Below, piece by piece: positions 9,164 to 17,337 of a stretch of DNA of 64,000 nt. Position numbers and translations under genes: made by a program. Each line of letters starts with the position of its first letter. Position 1 is the stretch's first letter. The notes below the pieces were generated by a model. It made no database searches and had not been told where the DNA came from. It saw only the letters and a list, made by a program, of their open reading frames with translations. The stretch is from assembly GCF_033954455.1 (NCBI RefSeq), contig NZ_CP121473.1, positions 5,194,501-5,258,500 on the forward strand. The letters are read 5' to 3'. The DNA is from Thiorhodovibrio litoralis. Lineage in GTDB: Bacteria > Pseudomonadota > Gammaproteobacteria > Chromatiales > Chromatiaceae.

Positions 9164-9478
9164 CTTGCCAACACACCTCTTAACACGTCACGTGCCAATT
9201 AAAATGAGGCACCTGTTTGCAAAAATCACTCTAGCACAGTTCCGACACTCAGGACTGTGGCTTCGAGGCCTGGCACTGGCCATGAGTTTCACGGTCACGA
9301 CCTTTGTCGCAACGGCGCTCGTCCAAGGCTCGCAGCAACATGCGCGCGGCGATTTCGACAGCGAGCTGTCGACCCATGGCGTTGCGGCGAGCGGCTATCC
9401 AGGCGGGACTTTTTCCCGTTAAAATACCTGGCATTGGCAAGCCTCAGCGTCCTATATTTCTCGCGAGATCGCTCCTCA
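9164..9478. other. intergenic region upstream of sensor kinase 1
   Basis: About 315 bases between the divergent Cys-rich gene and sensor kinase 1. The first 70 bases are AT-rich and may hold the promoter of the Cys-rich gene. I see no recognised gene, terminator or repeat in the rest. The 67-bp box found downstream of both kinases is not present here. Confidence 0.4.
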
Positions 9479-11362
9479 ATGATGTATCGAGAAAACTACG
9501 GGTCGATTTTAAGACTCTGGGTCGCCTGCTGGCTCTTGTTCGCACCGGCCGCAGCACCGGCTGCCCCGGCCGAAGAGAACCCTCGCGTCCTCGTCCTCTA
9601 TTCCAACCATCGCTTGCTGCCGGCGAATATCGAATTCGAAGCTGGTCTGCGTGAGACGCTCGATAATTCGACGGAGGTGAATGCCGAGTTTCTCGACTAT
9701 CCTCGTTTTGATAGCCAGTCCTACCTGGACGCTATGACCACTTTCCTGGCCGAGAAGTACGCGTTGCGACCGCCGACCTTGCTGGTCGCCGGGGGCAAGG
9801 GGGCGCTTGATTTTTTGCTCAGCCATCGCGCCGAACTGTTTCCGCAGGTTCCGGTTATCCACGCGGCCGTGCCCCGGTCGTTCCTGCAATCGCGCCCACC
9901 ATTGCCGGCCGACATTGTTGGCGTTCCCATCGAATTCGATTTTCCGGGCACCATTGCGCTGGCGCTGCGCTTGCACCCGCGCGCCCGGCGGCTAGTGGTG
10001 GTGACGGGTACCTCCGTGCAGGATCGCGCCTGGGAGGCGGAATTGCGCGGTGACCTGTCGCGCCTCCCGGACCGGGTCAGCGCTGAGTTTCTCGCTGGTC
10101 TGCCGACCGACGAGGTGCTGCAACGCCTGAGTGAGTTGGGTAGCGACACCCTGGTGGTGACGCCCGGCTACTTCGAGGACGGCGTCGGTCATCTGTTTTC
10201 CCCGCGCGAAGCCGTCGGGCTCATGGCCACGGCCTCCGCTGCGCCGGTGTACGGCCCCTTCGATACCTTTATCGGCACCGGCATCGTCGGCGGCTCCATG
10301 CCAAATTTCGGGGCCATGGGGCGCCAGGCGGGACGTCTCGTGAATGATCAGCTGGCCGGCGACACATCTGCCACGCCGCGCTTGCCGGAGCTGATGCCCA
10401 GGGCCATCAACCTCGACTGGCGACAGATCCGGCGGTGGGACATCGATCCGCGCGCTATTCCAGACGATGCCATCGTGCAGTTCAAGCCCCCGACCCTGCT
10501 GCAGGAACATGCCACCGCAGCGGTTGTTGCCATTATTGTCTTGCTGCTGCAAGCGGGGCTGATCGCTCGACTCCTGTTTGAACGTCGTCACCGCCGGCGG
10601 ATGGAACTGGCCGTGCAGAAACAGCGCTTCGAACTCGCCCATGCCTCGCGCCTCGCGGTCGCTGGGGAGTTGACGGGCGCGATCGCCCATGAGATTAACC
10701 AGCCCCTCGGCGCGATTCTGAGCAACGCCGATGCCGCCGAGCTTCTGCTCGCGTCCGGTACTGATCGGCGGGACGAACTCCGCGCAATTGTGGCCGACAT
10801 TCGAAAGGACAATGTGCGTGCCAGCGAGGTCATCCGCCGGCTGCGGGCGCTGCTTGCCAAGCAGCCGGCTGACTGGCACCCCTTCGATCTCAACGAGGCG
10901 GTTCGGGAGCTGGAGCCCGTGCTAGGCGCCGAAGCGCGCCGTCGCGGGGTGGCGCTCGACCTGCGACTGGCGGCGACCGCCACCATCCTCGGTGATCGCA
11001 TCCAGATTCAGCAGGTGCTCATCAATCTGGTGCTCAACGCCATGGATGCGGCGAAAGGTCTACCGGAGGCGCGACGCGTGGTCACCGTGTCTGTCGAGCG
11101 CGACGCGGATCGCCTGCTACTGGTAGTCCGTGATCGCGGGCCGGGGATCGCGCCCGAGCATCTGCCGAGGCTGTTCGAGTCGTTCTTTAGCACCAAGCCC
11201 CGCGGCATGGGGCTGGGGCTGTCCATCACCCGCACCCTGGTTGAGGCCCACGGCGGGCGCGTCTGGGCCGAATCCGGTGCCGGTTCCGGATCGGACGCCG
11301 GTGCGGTGTTCCGGGTAGAATGGCCAGCCGCCGACGAAGTGGCCACAGCGGAGCCGGCATGA
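9479..11362 (+). CDS. sensor histidine kinase 1 with periplasmic ABC-substrate-binding-like domain
   Basis: A membrane-bound sensor of 627 residues. After a signal/anchor segment (LRLWVACWLLFAPAAA), residues of roughly 40-320 match the type-1 periplasmic binding fold often annotated ABC_sub_bind (PRVLVLYSNHRLLPAN, DTLVVTPGYFEDG, GTGIVGGSMPNF). A transmembrane helix (AVVAIIVLLLQAGLIARLLF) leads to a HisKA dimerisation domain with IAHEINQPLG, the phosphorylated His being near residue 404. An HATPase domain follows, with N box QVLINLVLNAMDA, G1 DRGPGIAPE and G2 GMGLGLSI. The ligand is unknown. It overlaps the response regulator by 4 bases. Sensor kinase 2 is a close paralogue over its whole length. 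The ATGATG start was preferred over an upstream frame lacking family similarity. Confidence 0.9.
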   Translation: MMYRENYGSILRLWVACWLLFAPAAAPAAPAEENPRVLVLYSNHRLLPANIEFEAGLRETLDNSTEVNAEFLDYPRFDSQSYLDAMTTFLAEKYALRPPTLLVAGGKGALDFLLSHRAELFPQVPVIHAAVPRSFLQSRPPLPADIVGVPIEFDFPGTIALALRLHPRARRLVVVTGTSVQDRAWEAELRGDLSRLPDRVSAEFLAGLPTDEVLQRLSELGSDTLVVTPGYFEDGVGHLFSPREAVGLMATASAAPVYGPFDTFIGTGIVGGSMPNFGAMGRQAGRLVNDQLAGDTSATPRLPELMPRAINLDWRQIRRWDIDPRAIPDDAIVQFKPPTLLQEHATAAVVAIIVLLLQAGLIARLLFERRHRRRMELAVQKQRFELAHASRLAVAGELTGAIAHEINQPLGAILSNADAAELLLASGTDRRDELRAIVADIRKDNVRASEVIRRLRALLAKQPADWHPFDLNEAVRELEPVLGAEARRRGVALDLRLAATATILGDRIQIQQVLINLVLNAMDAAKGLPEARRVVTVSVERDADRLLLVVRDRGPGIAPEHLPRLFESFFSTKPRGMGLGLSITRTLVEAHGGRVWAESGAGSGSDAGAVFRVEWPAADEVATAEPA

Positions 11363-11979
11363 CCACCCCTGCACCCATCATCCACGTCGTCGATGACGAC
11401 GACTCACTGCGCACGGCGCTGCTGCGGTTGCTCGATGCGGCCGGCTATCACGCGCGCGGCTATGCCTCGGTTGGCGATTTCCTGTTGCAGGCGCCGTCGG
11501 ATAGTCCCGGCTGCGTACTGCTCGATGTGCGACTGCCGGGGCCCTCGGGTCTCGACCTACAAGCCGCTCTGCTGAGCCAGGGGAATGCGCTGCCGGTGGT
11601 TTTTCTTACCGGCTACGCCGACGTGGTTTCCAGCGTGCAGGCGATGAAGGCCGGGGCGGTGGATTTTCTGACCAAGCCGGTCGAACGCGAGGCGCTGTTC
11701 GAGGCAATCCAGCGGGCGCTCGCCCGCGACGCGGCCCAGCGCGAGGCGCGTGCGGACGCGGAGCAATTGCGCGCGGCCTTTGCTGCGCTGACGCCCCGCG
11801 AGCACGCGGTTTTCGACCGTGTCGTTGCCGGTGATCTCAACAAACAGATCGCCGAAGCGCTGGGAATCGCCGAACGCACTGTGAAGATGCAGCGTGCGCA
11901 AATGATGACAAAGCTGGGCGTGAGTTCGGCAGCCGAACTCGGCCGGTTGGCCGAGCGGCTGCAATCCTTGCCCGATTGA
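11359..11979 (+). CDS. FixJ/LuxR-type response regulator, partner of sensor kinase 1
   Basis: A 206-residue DNA-binding regulator. The receiver domain has the acidic pocket VVDDDD near residues 11-15, the phosphoacceptor Asp56 in CVLLDVRLPG, the switch Thr in FLTGYAD and the conserved Lys in FLTKPV. The C-terminal LuxR-type helix-turn-helix reads LTPREHAVFDRVVAG...NKQIAEALGIAERTVKMQRAQMMTKL, as in FixJ. Start and kinase stop share ATGA, so kinase and regulator form one translationally coupled pair. The gene is followed within 40 bases by a palindrome-containing box that is duplicated downstream of sensor kinase 2, a good candidate for its binding site. No second copy of this gene is seen next to kinase 2. 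Confidence 0.92.
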   Translation: MTTPAPIIHVVDDDDSLRTALLRLLDAAGYHARGYASVGDFLLQAPSDSPGCVLLDVRLPGPSGLDLQAALLSQGNALPVVFLTGYADVVSSVQAMKAGAVDFLTKPVEREALFEAIQRALARDAAQREARADAEQLRAAFAALTPREHAVFDRVVAGDLNKQIAEALGIAERTVKMQRAQMMTKLGVSSAAELGRLAERLQSLPD

Positions 11980-12014
11980 TCCCGCTCGCGTTCGCGATCC
12001 CGCCCCGCCCACCT

Positions 12015-12081
12015 TTGCCCTTTCGGGCAAACCCCCTTGCCCCTTTGTCCGATAGTCGCGCTGCGGTTGCAGTGAGATGAT
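12015..12081 (+). promoter_or_regulatory. duplicated 67-bp promoter box, copy 1, upstream of sulfatase 1
   Basis: Starts with the inverted repeat TTGCCC-TTTC-GGGCAA and continues with TTGCCCCTTTGTCCGATAGTC. Compared without gaps to the box at 17078-17144, 58 of 67 positions agree, and only two differ within the first 45. It ends 100 bases before the sulfatase start. Conservation between two otherwise diverged promoters suggests an operator, plausibly for the adjacent FixJ-type regulator. Confidence 0.6.
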
Positions 12082-12144
12082 TTAGCTCCCTCACCTCCAA
12101 CCCTGACCCCAGTTCCGCCTTTTTCGCGCGGGACGCTGATACGG

Positions 12145-12168
12145 CTTCTTAACCAGCTTCTTAACCAG
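12145..12168. repeat. 12-bp tandem duplication in the sulfatase 1 leader
   Basis: The unit CTTCTTAACCAG occurs twice head to tail, immediately before the AGAGGA ribosome site region. It is one of several 12-13 bp tandem duplications in the window. Confidence 0.8.
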
Positions 12169-12181
12169 AGGAATCGTGCAG

Positions 12182-13939
12182 ATGCAACTCAACAAACCAA
12201 GACCGCCGAAATGGTCTCCCATGGTGGGCCTTAAAGCCACCGGTTCGCTCCTGGCCCTAACGGCCTGTCTCGCCATCGGCAACGCCCAGGCCGCCGACTC
12301 CACTGACTCCGGTGACAAGCCCAACATCCTGTTCATTATGGGTGATGACATCGGCATCATGAACGTCGGCGCTTACCATCAGGGCCTCATGGTTGGGGAG
12401 ACGCCCAACCTCGACCGCCTCGCGGATGAAGGGGCGCGATTCATGACCTACTATGCCGAGCAGAGCTGCACGGCCGGACGCACCGCCTTCTTCACCGGCA
12501 TGCATCCGCTGCGCGCCGGCATGGTCATGCCACAGCTTCCGGGCGCTACCAGCTCGCTGTTGCCGGGCACCCCCGCGCTGGCCAAATTCCTGCTTGATCT
12601 CGGCTACAACACCGGCGAGTTCGGCAAGAACCACCTCGGCGACAAGTCGGAGTCGCTGCCCACGGCACATGGCTTCCAAGAGTTTTGGGGCTACCTGTAT
12701 CACCTCGACGCCATGCAGGGGGTGAGTTTCCCCGACATCAACAAGTCACCGACCGAGCAGACCGTTGTTCCGCCCTGTAAGAACACCCCGGTCAAAGGGC
12801 TCGAAGAGGTCGCCGGTGCGGTGGACCCGAAGACCGCGCTCTGCATGACCCCGCCCCGTCCGGTGATTCATTGCACGTCCAAGGACGGCACCGAGGAGAA
12901 TCAGAGTTGTAAGGACGAAGGTCCGCTGACGCTGGAACGCTCCAAGACCATCGACGAAGAGATCTCCACCCAGGTCATCGACTTCCTTGAGCGCAACGAC
13001 CCCGAGAAGACCGGCAAGCCGTTCTTCGTCTGGTACAACCCGGCGCGCATGCACGTCACCACCATGCTCTCGGATGAGTACATGGACATGCTCGGCGAGA
13101 AGGGCGGCAAGGACTGGGGGATCAACGAGGCCGGCATGAAGCAGATGGACGACAACATCGGCTACGTGCTGGAAAAGCTCGAAGACATGGGCGAGCTCGA
13201 CAACACCATCGTCGTCTTCACCACCGACAACGGCGCCGAGGCCATCACCTACCCGGACGGCGGTATCACGCCCTTCAGAGGCGGCAAGCTGACCACCTGG
13301 GAAGGCGGTATGCGGGCGCCAATGCTGGTGCGCTGGCCGGGGCACGTCGAGGCCGGCTCGAACCCGGACCAGATTTTCTCGTCGCTGGACTGGGTGCCCA
13401 CCTTGGTCAATATCGCTGGTGGGCCTTCGGGTGATGAGCTGAAGAAGCAGATCGAGGCCGGCGAGTACCCCGGCATCGTCAAGACCACGCTGGACGGCTT
13501 CGACCAGCGCGATTACCTGGAAGGCAAGTCGGATTCGGCACGCGACCACTTCTTCTACTACACAGGTAAAGATCCTTCGGCGGTGCGCTACAAGAACTGG
13601 AAGTTCTACTACACGATGATTTCCTCCAATGCGACGGAAGCCTTCAACCCCCCACTCACCTACCACTGGACCTATGTCAGCAACCTCAAGCGTGATCCTT
13701 TCGAGCGCTCGGTCGCGACCGTTGATGGGACCCTCTTAGGCTACGGTGGCGCCTTGGCGGCTCCAAGCACGGCGTACATCTATGACTGGAACCTGCTGCC
13801 CATCGGACAGCTGATGTGGCTGAAGGAACTCGAGACCTATCGGGACTTCCCCTCGCTGCAAGTGCCGGCCAGCTACAACCTGGATCAGGTGATCGAGGCG
13901 ATGCAGTCTGCGAAACACATCAGCCACGCGGGTGAGTAG
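12182..13939 (+). CDS. exported sulfatase 1 (formylglycine-type)
   Basis: A 585-residue member of the alkaline-phosphatase-like sulfatase superfamily, which hydrolyses sulfate esters. A Sec-type signal peptide (LLALTACLAIGNAQA) puts it in the periplasm. Metal-site residues appear in ILFIMGDDIG and later in VVFTTDNGAE. The modified-Cys motif is SCTAGR near residue 96, of form CxAxR rather than the commoner CxPxR. It would need a formylglycine-generating enzyme, and none is in the window. GKNHLG (Lys/His) and FFVWYNPARMHV are further family landmarks. ATG was chosen over a GTG 6 bases earlier because AGAGGA sits 9 bases before it. It follows the regulator and the duplicated box and is probably controlled by that two-component pair. 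Sulfatase 2 is its paralogue. Confidence 0.9.
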   Translation: MQLNKPRPPKWSPMVGLKATGSLLALTACLAIGNAQAADSTDSGDKPNILFIMGDDIGIMNVGAYHQGLMVGETPNLDRLADEGARFMTYYAEQSCTAGRTAFFTGMHPLRAGMVMPQLPGATSSLLPGTPALAKFLLDLGYNTGEFGKNHLGDKSESLPTAHGFQEFWGYLYHLDAMQGVSFPDINKSPTEQTVVPPCKNTPVKGLEEVAGAVDPKTALCMTPPRPVIHCTSKDGTEENQSCKDEGPLTLERSKTIDEEISTQVIDFLERNDPEKTGKPFFVWYNPARMHVTTMLSDEYMDMLGEKGGKDWGINEAGMKQMDDNIGYVLEKLEDMGELDNTIVVFTTDNGAEAITYPDGGITPFRGGKLTTWEGGMRAPMLVRWPGHVEAGSNPDQIFSSLDWVPTLVNIAGGPSGDELKKQIEAGEYPGIVKTTLDGFDQRDYLEGKSDSARDHFFYYTGKDPSAVRYKNWKFYYTMISSNATEAFNPPLTYHWTYVSNLKRDPFERSVATVDGTLLGYGGALAAPSTAYIYDWNLLPIGQLMWLKELETYRDFPSLQVPASYNLDQVIEAMQSAKHISHAGE

Positions 13940-13975
13940 CAGAGCACCCTAGAGGTTGCTTTGTATTGAAGTGAC

Positions 13976-14010
13976 AAAGCCGGCGGCCTGAACAGTCGCC
14001 GGCTTTATTT
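13976..14010 (+). terminator. hairpin terminator after sulfatase 1
   Basis: Inverted repeat AAAGCCGGCG / CGCCGGCTTT with an 11-base loop, followed by TATTT. It closes the kinase-regulator-sulfatase unit. The T tract is short, so termination may be partial. Confidence 0.7.
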
Positions 14011-14092
14011 CAATCGCCAAGTCTTCCATAGAAAGCCTTTTTAAGTTCCTCACCACCAGATTCACCGGCCTATCCATCACGGAGACAGCGAC

Positions 14093-15109
14093 ATGCATAT
14101 CCCTGTCGTAAGGGCACAGCATGTGATCGATAATATCGGAGTCCTCCGAGATGCTGGTGTCCCGATCGAGCGAGAACTCGAGCGCTCGCGGCTCCCCGCT
14201 TTTATTGAACAAACCCCCGATGCTTATGTCAGCTTGCCGCGCGCCCTCGACTGGGCTTGGCGCTCAAGTCGTGAGCTTGGCATCATGGAGGTCGGTTTCC
14301 TTGCCGGTCGCGCCGCTTCCCTCAGTAGGCTCCATCCCGCTGTGCAGCGTGCGGTCATTGGGGCGCCCACCGGACTTTCCCGCATCGAGGCCCTGTCGCA
14401 CCAGGTGCATCGAGAAAACAGCGCCTTACAGATCGACATCCGCCGTGAAGGCGTTGATCGACGCGTGCTGTGCGAAGTACGGGGGTTTCAGAACAGTCCC
14501 TTTGTCGGCTTCGCCGAGTGGAAGGCGATTGTAGGCGTCATCAACATTGTGCGCAGTGCCGCCGGATCTGACTGGTGCCCGACCGAGATCACCTTCGTCT
14601 CGCGTGGGCGGCCCTCGCACGCCGCGCGAGAGGCTTACGGCAACGCCCGCATCCTGACCGGTCAGCAGCACTGCTCGATACTGGTTGCAGCGGCTGACAT
14701 CGCGCAGATCTGCATCGGCCGCCGGTCAACCTCCGTTGACGTCAATGGTCCGACGAGTCCCCCGCGAACCCCATTCGGCTTGGGTGACGCCTGGGACTTC
14801 GTCACCGCCGTGCGCGCGCTCATCCGTCCCTATCTCGCGCAGGGGCATCCGCCCCTGTCGCTGGTGGCCGAAATCGTCGGCATGAGCGAGCGCAGCTTGC
14901 AGCGCCGGCTGGCAAAATGCGGCGCGACCTATTCCGACATTGTGCAAGATGCGCGTTTCGCGATCGCATCGGACCTCTTGGTTGATTCCGACCTGAACAT
15001 CGCCGACATCGCTTTCGCCGCCGGCTACGAGAATGCGCCGCATTTTTCCCGGGCGTTTAAGCGGCTGACCGGCATGACGCCGCGCGATTACCGCGGCGCT
15101 CTGGTCTGA
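14093..15109 (+). CDS. AraC-family transcriptional regulator (OruR-like architecture)
   Basis: A 338-residue cytoplasmic regulator. The N-terminal two thirds resemble the arabinose-binding-type domain of the OruR/ArgR-like AraC subgroup (VSLPRALDWAWRSSRELG, EVGFLAGRAASL). The C-terminal AraC domain has two helix-turn-helix units, seen as SLVAEIVGMSERSLQRRLAKCG and NIADIAFAAGYENAPHFSRAFKRLTGMTPRDYR. A GGAG ribosome site lies 9 bases before the ATG. It sits between the two sulfatase units, 16 bases before sensor kinase 2, and may share that transcript. A 20-bp element with a 10-bp TGG direct repeat that occurs six times in this window would suit an AraC-type protein. Linking it to this gene is speculation. 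Confidence 0.9.
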   Translation: MHIPVVRAQHVIDNIGVLRDAGVPIERELERSRLPAFIEQTPDAYVSLPRALDWAWRSSRELGIMEVGFLAGRAASLSRLHPAVQRAVIGAPTGLSRIEALSHQVHRENSALQIDIRREGVDRRVLCEVRGFQNSPFVGFAEWKAIVGVINIVRSAAGSDWCPTEITFVSRGRPSHAAREAYGNARILTGQQHCSILVAAADIAQICIGRRSTSVDVNGPTSPPRTPFGLGDAWDFVTAVRALIRPYLAQGHPPLSLVAEIVGMSERSLQRRLAKCGATYSDIVQDARFAIASDLLVDSDLNIADIAFAAGYENAPHFSRAFKRLTGMTPRDYRGALV

Positions 15110-15125
15110 CGCAGCAACGACGGAC

Positions 15126-17033
15126 ATGATGCTCTGTCGCGTTTGGCGCGGTTTTCAGCTCGCTTCCAAGATGAATCGGGCAAAGCACGGACCAATCGCC
15201 CAACTCTGGTTCGCCGGCTGGCTGCTGTTCGCGCCGGCTGCGCCGGCCGAGGAGACCCCGCACGTCCTCGTGCTCTATTCCCACCATCGCCTGCTGCCGG
15301 CGAATCTTGAATTCGAAGCCGGCCTGCGCGAGACGCTCGCCAATGCGACCGAGGTGAATGCCGAGTTTCTCGACTATCCACATTTTGACGGCGAGTCCTA
15401 CCTGGGCGCCCTGATCAGCTTCCTGCACGAGAAGTACGCGTTGCGACCCCCGACCGTATTGCTCGCCGCGGCCGATGGGGCGCTGGATCTCTTGCTCCAC
15501 CATCGCGCTGAGCTGTTTCCGCAGGTTCCGATCATCTACGCGGGCGTTCTGCGTTCGTTCCTGCAATCGCACCCACCATTGCCGACCGACATGGTCGGCG
15601 TTCCCATCGAATTCGATTTTCCGGGCACCATTGAACTGGCGCTGCGCTTGCATCCGCGCGCCCAACGGCTGGTGGTGGTGACGGGCAGCTCCGCGCTGGA
15701 TCGTGACTGGGAGGCCGAGTTGCGCGATGACGTGTCGCGCCTCCCGGACCGGATCAGCGCCGAGTTTCTCGCTGGCCTGCCAACCGATGCGGTCTTGCAA
15801 CGCTTGAGTGCGTTGGATCGCGACACCCTGGTGGTGACACCGGGCTACTTCGAGGACGGTGTCGGCCACCTGTTTTCCCCGCGTCAAGCCGTCGAGCTCA
15901 TGGCGACGGCCTCCGCCGTACCGGTGTACGGACCCTTCGACACCTTTATCGGCACCGGCATCGTCGGCGGCTCCATGCCGAATTTTGTGGCCATGGGGCG
16001 ACAGGCGGGACGCCTGGTGAATGATCGGCTTGCTGGCGATGCTCCGCGCTTGCCGGAGCCACTTCCCCAGGTTGTGAACCTCGACTGGCGCCAGATCCAG
16101 CGGTGGGACATCGACCCGAGTGCCATCCCAGAGGATGCCATCTTGCGCTTCAAGCCCCCGACACTGCTGGAGGAACATGCCACCGCAACGGTTGTCGCCA
16201 TTGTCGTCTTGCTGCTGGAGGCGGGGCTGATTGGCGGACTCCTGTTTGAGCGTCGCCGTCGCCGCCAGATTGAACTGGCCGCGCAAAAACAGCGCTTCGA
16301 ACTCGCCCATGCCTCGCGCCTCGCGGTCGCTGGGGAGTTGACGGGCGCAATCGCTCACGAAATCAACCAGCCCCTCGGCGCGATTCTGAGCAACGCCGAT
16401 GCCGCCGACCTCCTGCTCGCGTCCGGTGCGGATCGGTGGGACGAACTCCGGGCGATTTTGACCGACATCCGAAAGGACAACCTGCGCGCCAGCGAGGTGA
16501 TCCGCCGATTGCGGGCGCTGCTCGCCAAGCAGCCGGTTGACTGGCACCCCTTCGATCTCAACGCAGCGGTCCGCGAGCTTGAGCCCTTGCTGCGCGCCGA
16601 AGCGCGCCGCCGCGGGGTGACGCTCGACCTGCGACTAGGCGGGACCGCTTGCCTCTTGCTCGGCGATCGCATCCAGATCCAGCAGGTACTCATCAACCTG
16701 GTGCTCAACGCCATGGAGGCGACCAACGGCCTGCCCGAGGCGCGACGCCTGGTCACCCTGTCCGTCGAGCGCGAGGCGGATCGCCTGATGCTAGTGGTCC
16801 GTGATCGCGGACCGGGGATCGCCCCCGAGCATTTGCCGCAGCTGTTCGATTCGTTCTTCAGCACCAAGCCCCAGGGCATGGGGCTGGGGCTGTCCATCAC
16901 TCGCACTCTGGTCGAGGCCCACGGCGGCCGCGTCTGGGCCGAATCCGATGCCGGTTCGGGGTCTGGTGCGGGCGCGGTGTTCCGGGTCGAATGGCCAGCG
17001 GCCGACGGCGCGGGCAACGCGAAGCCAGCATGA
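15126..17033 (+). CDS. sensor histidine kinase 2, paralogue of kinase 1, without adjacent regulator
   Basis: A 635-residue paralogue of sensor kinase 1, agreeing at most positions from the start of the periplasmic domain to the end. Domains are the signal/anchor, ABC-substrate-binding-like sensor (PHVLVLYSHHRLLPAN...GTGIVGGSMPNF), transmembrane helix, HisKA with IAHEINQPLG (His near residue 411), and HATPase with DRGPGIAPE and GMGLGLSI. All catalytic motifs are intact. A start at ATG 15171 would give a more standard signal peptide (MNRAKHGPIAQLWFAGWLLF). Unlike kinase 1 it is not followed by a response regulator, only by a stub of one. It probably signals to the FixJ-type regulator of the first copy, or to another one elsewhere. 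Confidence 0.9.
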   Translation: MMLCRVWRGFQLASKMNRAKHGPIAQLWFAGWLLFAPAAPAEETPHVLVLYSHHRLLPANLEFEAGLRETLANATEVNAEFLDYPHFDGESYLGALISFLHEKYALRPPTVLLAAADGALDLLLHHRAELFPQVPIIYAGVLRSFLQSHPPLPTDMVGVPIEFDFPGTIELALRLHPRAQRLVVVTGSSALDRDWEAELRDDVSRLPDRISAEFLAGLPTDAVLQRLSALDRDTLVVTPGYFEDGVGHLFSPRQAVELMATASAVPVYGPFDTFIGTGIVGGSMPNFVAMGRQAGRLVNDRLAGDAPRLPEPLPQVVNLDWRQIQRWDIDPSAIPEDAILRFKPPTLLEEHATATVVAIVVLLLEAGLIGGLLFERRRRRQIELAAQKQRFELAHASRLAVAGELTGAIAHEINQPLGAILSNADAADLLLASGADRWDELRAILTDIRKDNLRASEVIRRLRALLAKQPVDWHPFDLNAAVRELEPLLRAEARRRGVTLDLRLGGTACLLLGDRIQIQQVLINLVLNAMEATNGLPEARRLVTLSVEREADRLMLVVRDRGPGIAPEHLPQLFDSFFSTKPQGMGLGLSITRTLVEAHGGRVWAESDAGSGSGAGAVFRVEWPAADGAGNAKPA

Positions 17034-17072
17034 CCACGCCTTCAGCCCTGATCCAGGAAAATATCGCCGATC
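17030..17072 (+). pseudogene. 5' stub of a deleted response regulator gene
   Basis: After kinase 2 the sequence still reads GCATGACCACGCC with the ATGA overlap, and the first codons (M T T P S A L I Q) parallel those of the intact regulator (M T T P A P I I H). It then breaks off and joins the duplicated promoter box. The body of a FixJ-like gene appears to have been deleted. Confidence 0.6.
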
Positions 17073-17077
17073 CGCTA

Positions 17078-17144
17078 TTGCCCTTTCGGGCAAATTCCCT
17101 TGCCCCTTTGTCCGATAGTCGCATTGCCGTTCAGGTGGGATGAT
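17078..17144 (+). promoter_or_regulatory. duplicated 67-bp promoter box, copy 2, upstream of the cytochrome/sulfatase 2 genes
   Basis: Carries the same TTGCCC-TTTC-GGGCAA inverted repeat and TTGCCCCTTTGTCCGATAGTC as the copy at 12015-12081, with no gaps over 67 bases. The cytochrome gene starts about 190 bases downstream. Keeping the box after loss of the adjacent regulator gene argues that it is bound by a protein encoded elsewhere, most simply the surviving FixJ-type regulator. Confidence 0.6.
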
Positions 17145-17149
17145 CGAGG

Positions 17150-17230
17150 AAAATGCGACGGAAGGAACGCGGGATTTCATGGATACGAAACGCTGATCAG
17201 CGTGTGATCTGGATCCAAATTCATACCATG
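17150..17230 (+). pseudogene. 3' remnant matching the end of the small periplasmic gene at 45220-45483
   Basis: A frame reads ATEGTRDFMDTKR and stops, against AAKQGARDLMDTKH at the end of the intact gene. Similarity runs past the stop into the downstream flank: 56 of 63 bases agree between 17168-17230 and 45455-45517. The 5' part of the gene is absent. This is a decayed copy lying between the promoter box and the cytochrome gene. Confidence 0.65.
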
Positions 17231-17337
17231 TGCTCGGCCCATGTTCTCGGCGTGGCGCCGGAGCAGCGGTCGGCGGCGGCCAGTCCAGAACCGGGTTAAG
17301 CTTTGCGGCCTGATTTTGAACCCTTCGAGGAGAACCC

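Noticed and set aside
9165-9422. 85-codon plus-strand frame before sensor kinase 1
   Set aside because: No recognisable domain. The ATG overlaps the divergent promoter area and its codon bias is not convincing.
15057-16547. Long minus-strand frames opposite both sensor kinases (also 9992-10879), similar to each other
   Set aside because: They look alike only because the kinases on the other strand are paralogues. No signal, domain or ribosome site supports them.
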